Shown here piece by piece: positions 11,843-12,905 of a stretch of 12,905 nucleotides of DNA. This DNA comes from Pseudomonadota bacterium (GTDB lineage Bacteria; Pseudomonadota; Gammaproteobacteria; Woeseiales; Woeseiaceae). Location: positions 1 to 12,905 of the forward strand of contig JAPUKV010000022.1 in the NCBI GenBank assembly GCA_027295475.1. The letters are read 5' to 3'. Numbering within the stretch: position 1 is the stretch's first letter; each line of letters begins with the position of its first letter. The position numbers and the translations under genes are program-made. The notes beneath the pieces are model-generated. The model searched no databases and was not told the DNA's origin. It saw only the letters and a program-made list of their open reading frames with translations.

Positions 11843-12905
11843 ATGAACTTAAAGAGAATTGGCGTCGTAGCAACTACCGCGATTATCACCGCTTCGCTAT
11901 CGGCCTGCGGCGTCGGCGAAGCCAAAGTTGCGGATCCGGCCGAGATAGCAGCGGCCACGCCCTTACCGGTTGAAGTTTCTACGCCGCAGATAGCGGACAT
12001 ATTCGCTACCTATCAGACCACGACTACGATCACTTCTGATTCCGAGGCGCCGGTACTTGCGCGCGTTTCGGGCGAAGTTGTCGAGATTCTGGTCGAGGAA
12101 GGTGATGAGGTTGAAAAAGGACAGGTACTGGCCCGTCTGGACGGCGACCGCCTGCGGCTGCAGATGCTTCAGGCAAAGGCCAACCTCGAGAAAACAAGCA
12201 CAGCATACGAGCGATATGTTCAACTTCACGAGCGCGGTCTTGTAAGCGCCTCGATTTTCGAAGGCCTGAAGTTCGATATGGATGCGCTTAACGCAAGCTA
12301 TGAGCTGAAGCGGCTGAGCTACAGTTACACCACAATTCGTGCACCGATCTCCGGTGTGGTTTCCTCCAGGAACATTAAGCTTGGGCAACACTTAATGGCT
12401 GGTGCGCCGGCATTCAAGATCATCGATACATCGAAACTCATTGCATATCTGCGAATCCCGCAGATTGAGTTGTCGAAGATTTCAGCAGGAGATGCGGCTT
12501 GGGTACGGGTTGACGCAATGCCGGAAGTCGAATTCGCTGCAACGATTGCCCGGATCAGTCCGACGATTGATCCGCTCAACGGTACGTTTAAAGCGACGGC
12601 GACTATTGACAACCAGGACGGTTACCTTGCGCCTGGCATGTTCGGACGTTTCAACGTAGCTTACGAAAAACATTCTGACGCATTACTGATACCGGTAGCT
12701 GCTTTGGTCGAGGAAGATAATGAGACCGTCGTCTACGTCGTGAATGATGGTTCAGCAAACCGCCGCGCCATCGAAGTCGGTATCGAGTCGGATGGTCTGG
12801 TCGAGGTACTCCGCGGTCTGGAAGCCAATGAGAAGATCGTCATTACAGGTCAGGGCGGATTACGCGACGGTGCGAGAGTTCTGGCGAGTAACGCGTTACC
12901 GACCA
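11843..12905 (+). CDS. RND efflux periplasmic adaptor (membrane fusion protein) lipoprotein, C-terminus beyond window
   Basis: There are 354 codons open to the right edge. Residues 1-22 form a lipoprotein signal with lipobox LSAC (C22); G23 at the next position fits outer-membrane sorting, though inner-membrane adaptors are the rule. The order is that of AcrA/HlyD-type adaptors: lipoyl half (VLARVSGEVVEILVEEGDEV at 71-90), alpha-hairpin with Arg/Leu-rich coil (about 101-160), second lipoyl half (TIRAPISGVVSSRNIKLGQ at 164-182), beta-barrel (200-275) with TAPGMFGRF-like LAPGMFGRF at 262-270, and the membrane-proximal domain from LLIPVAALVE (281). Such adaptors bridge an inner-membrane RND pump and an outer-membrane channel, so a pump gene is expected to follow. 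AGG six bases before ATG supports the start. The upstream operator implies repression relieved by a substrate. Confidence 0.92.
   Translation, partial: MNLKRIGVVATTAIITASLSACGVGEAKVADPAEIAAATPLPVEVSTPQIADIFATYQTTTTITSDSEAPVLARVSGEVVEILVEEGDEVEKGQVLARLDGDRLRLQMLQAKANLEKTSTAYERYVQLHERGLVSASIFEGLKFDMDALNASYELKRLSYSYTTIRAPISGVVSSRNIKLGQHLMAGAPAFKIIDTSKLIAYLRIPQIELSKISAGDAAWVRVDAMPEVEFAATIARISPTIDPLNGTFKATATIDNQDGYLAPGMFGRFNVAYEKHSDALLIPVAALVEEDNETVVYVVNDGSANRRAIEVGIESDGLVEVLRGLEANEKIVITGQGGLRDGARVLASNALPT

Overview
The window reads as a chromosomal segment of a Gram-negative bacterium. It encodes a TonB C-terminal-domain protein, many Sec-type signal peptides, an outer-membrane-type lipoprotein of the RND efflux adaptor family, and an N-terminal ECF sigma fragment. 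Moderate GC, extragenic palindromes of the REP/BIME type and a GEMM-I riboswitch would suit a marine or environmental gammaproteobacterium. That placement is an inference; there is no rRNA or other marker gene here. I saw no insertion sequence, integrase, CRISPR array, tRNA or rRNA.

Layout. Bases 1-247 (minus) hold the start of an ECF sigma factor gene that runs off the left edge and uses a GTG start. Diverging from it is a plus-strand operon: mtnA (440-1558), a class II aldolase/adducin-family gene joined to it by an ATGA overlap (1555-2160), and a secreted virginiamycin-B-lyase-like beta-propeller gene (2190-3188). The first two genes can convert 5-methylthioribose-1-phosphate, or 5-deoxyribose-1-phosphate, to the ribulose phosphate and then cleave or dehydrate it. 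This is the core of a methionine-salvage or DHAP-shunt route.

From 3333 to 9296 everything is on the minus strand, in several transcription units. In transcription order from the right these are: a secreted Met-rich DUF4412-like protein and a threonine/serine-dehydratase-like PLP enzyme; an exported amidohydrolase; a DUF4097-type protein with an exact 18-residue DGSGS solenoid repeat; a two-CBS-domain protein; and a TPR protein followed closely by a TonB C-terminal-domain protein, closed by a clear intrinsic terminator.

The 9297-10095 gap is the richest non-coding stretch. It holds an orphan plus-strand intrinsic terminator, a possible gene remnant, and a well-formed cyclic-di-GMP-I (GEMM-I) riboswitch. 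The riboswitch lies about 150 bases upstream of an FAD-binding oxidoreductase of the aldonolactone-oxidase type (10096-11463), so that enzyme is probably under second-messenger control.

At the right end, a promoter overlapped by a perfect 10+10 bp palindrome (a repressor-type operator) drives an RND/HlyD-family efflux adaptor lipoprotein that runs off the window at 12905. Paired inverted REP elements of one family sit directly behind the stop codons of three genes (near 5000, 7400 and 11500).
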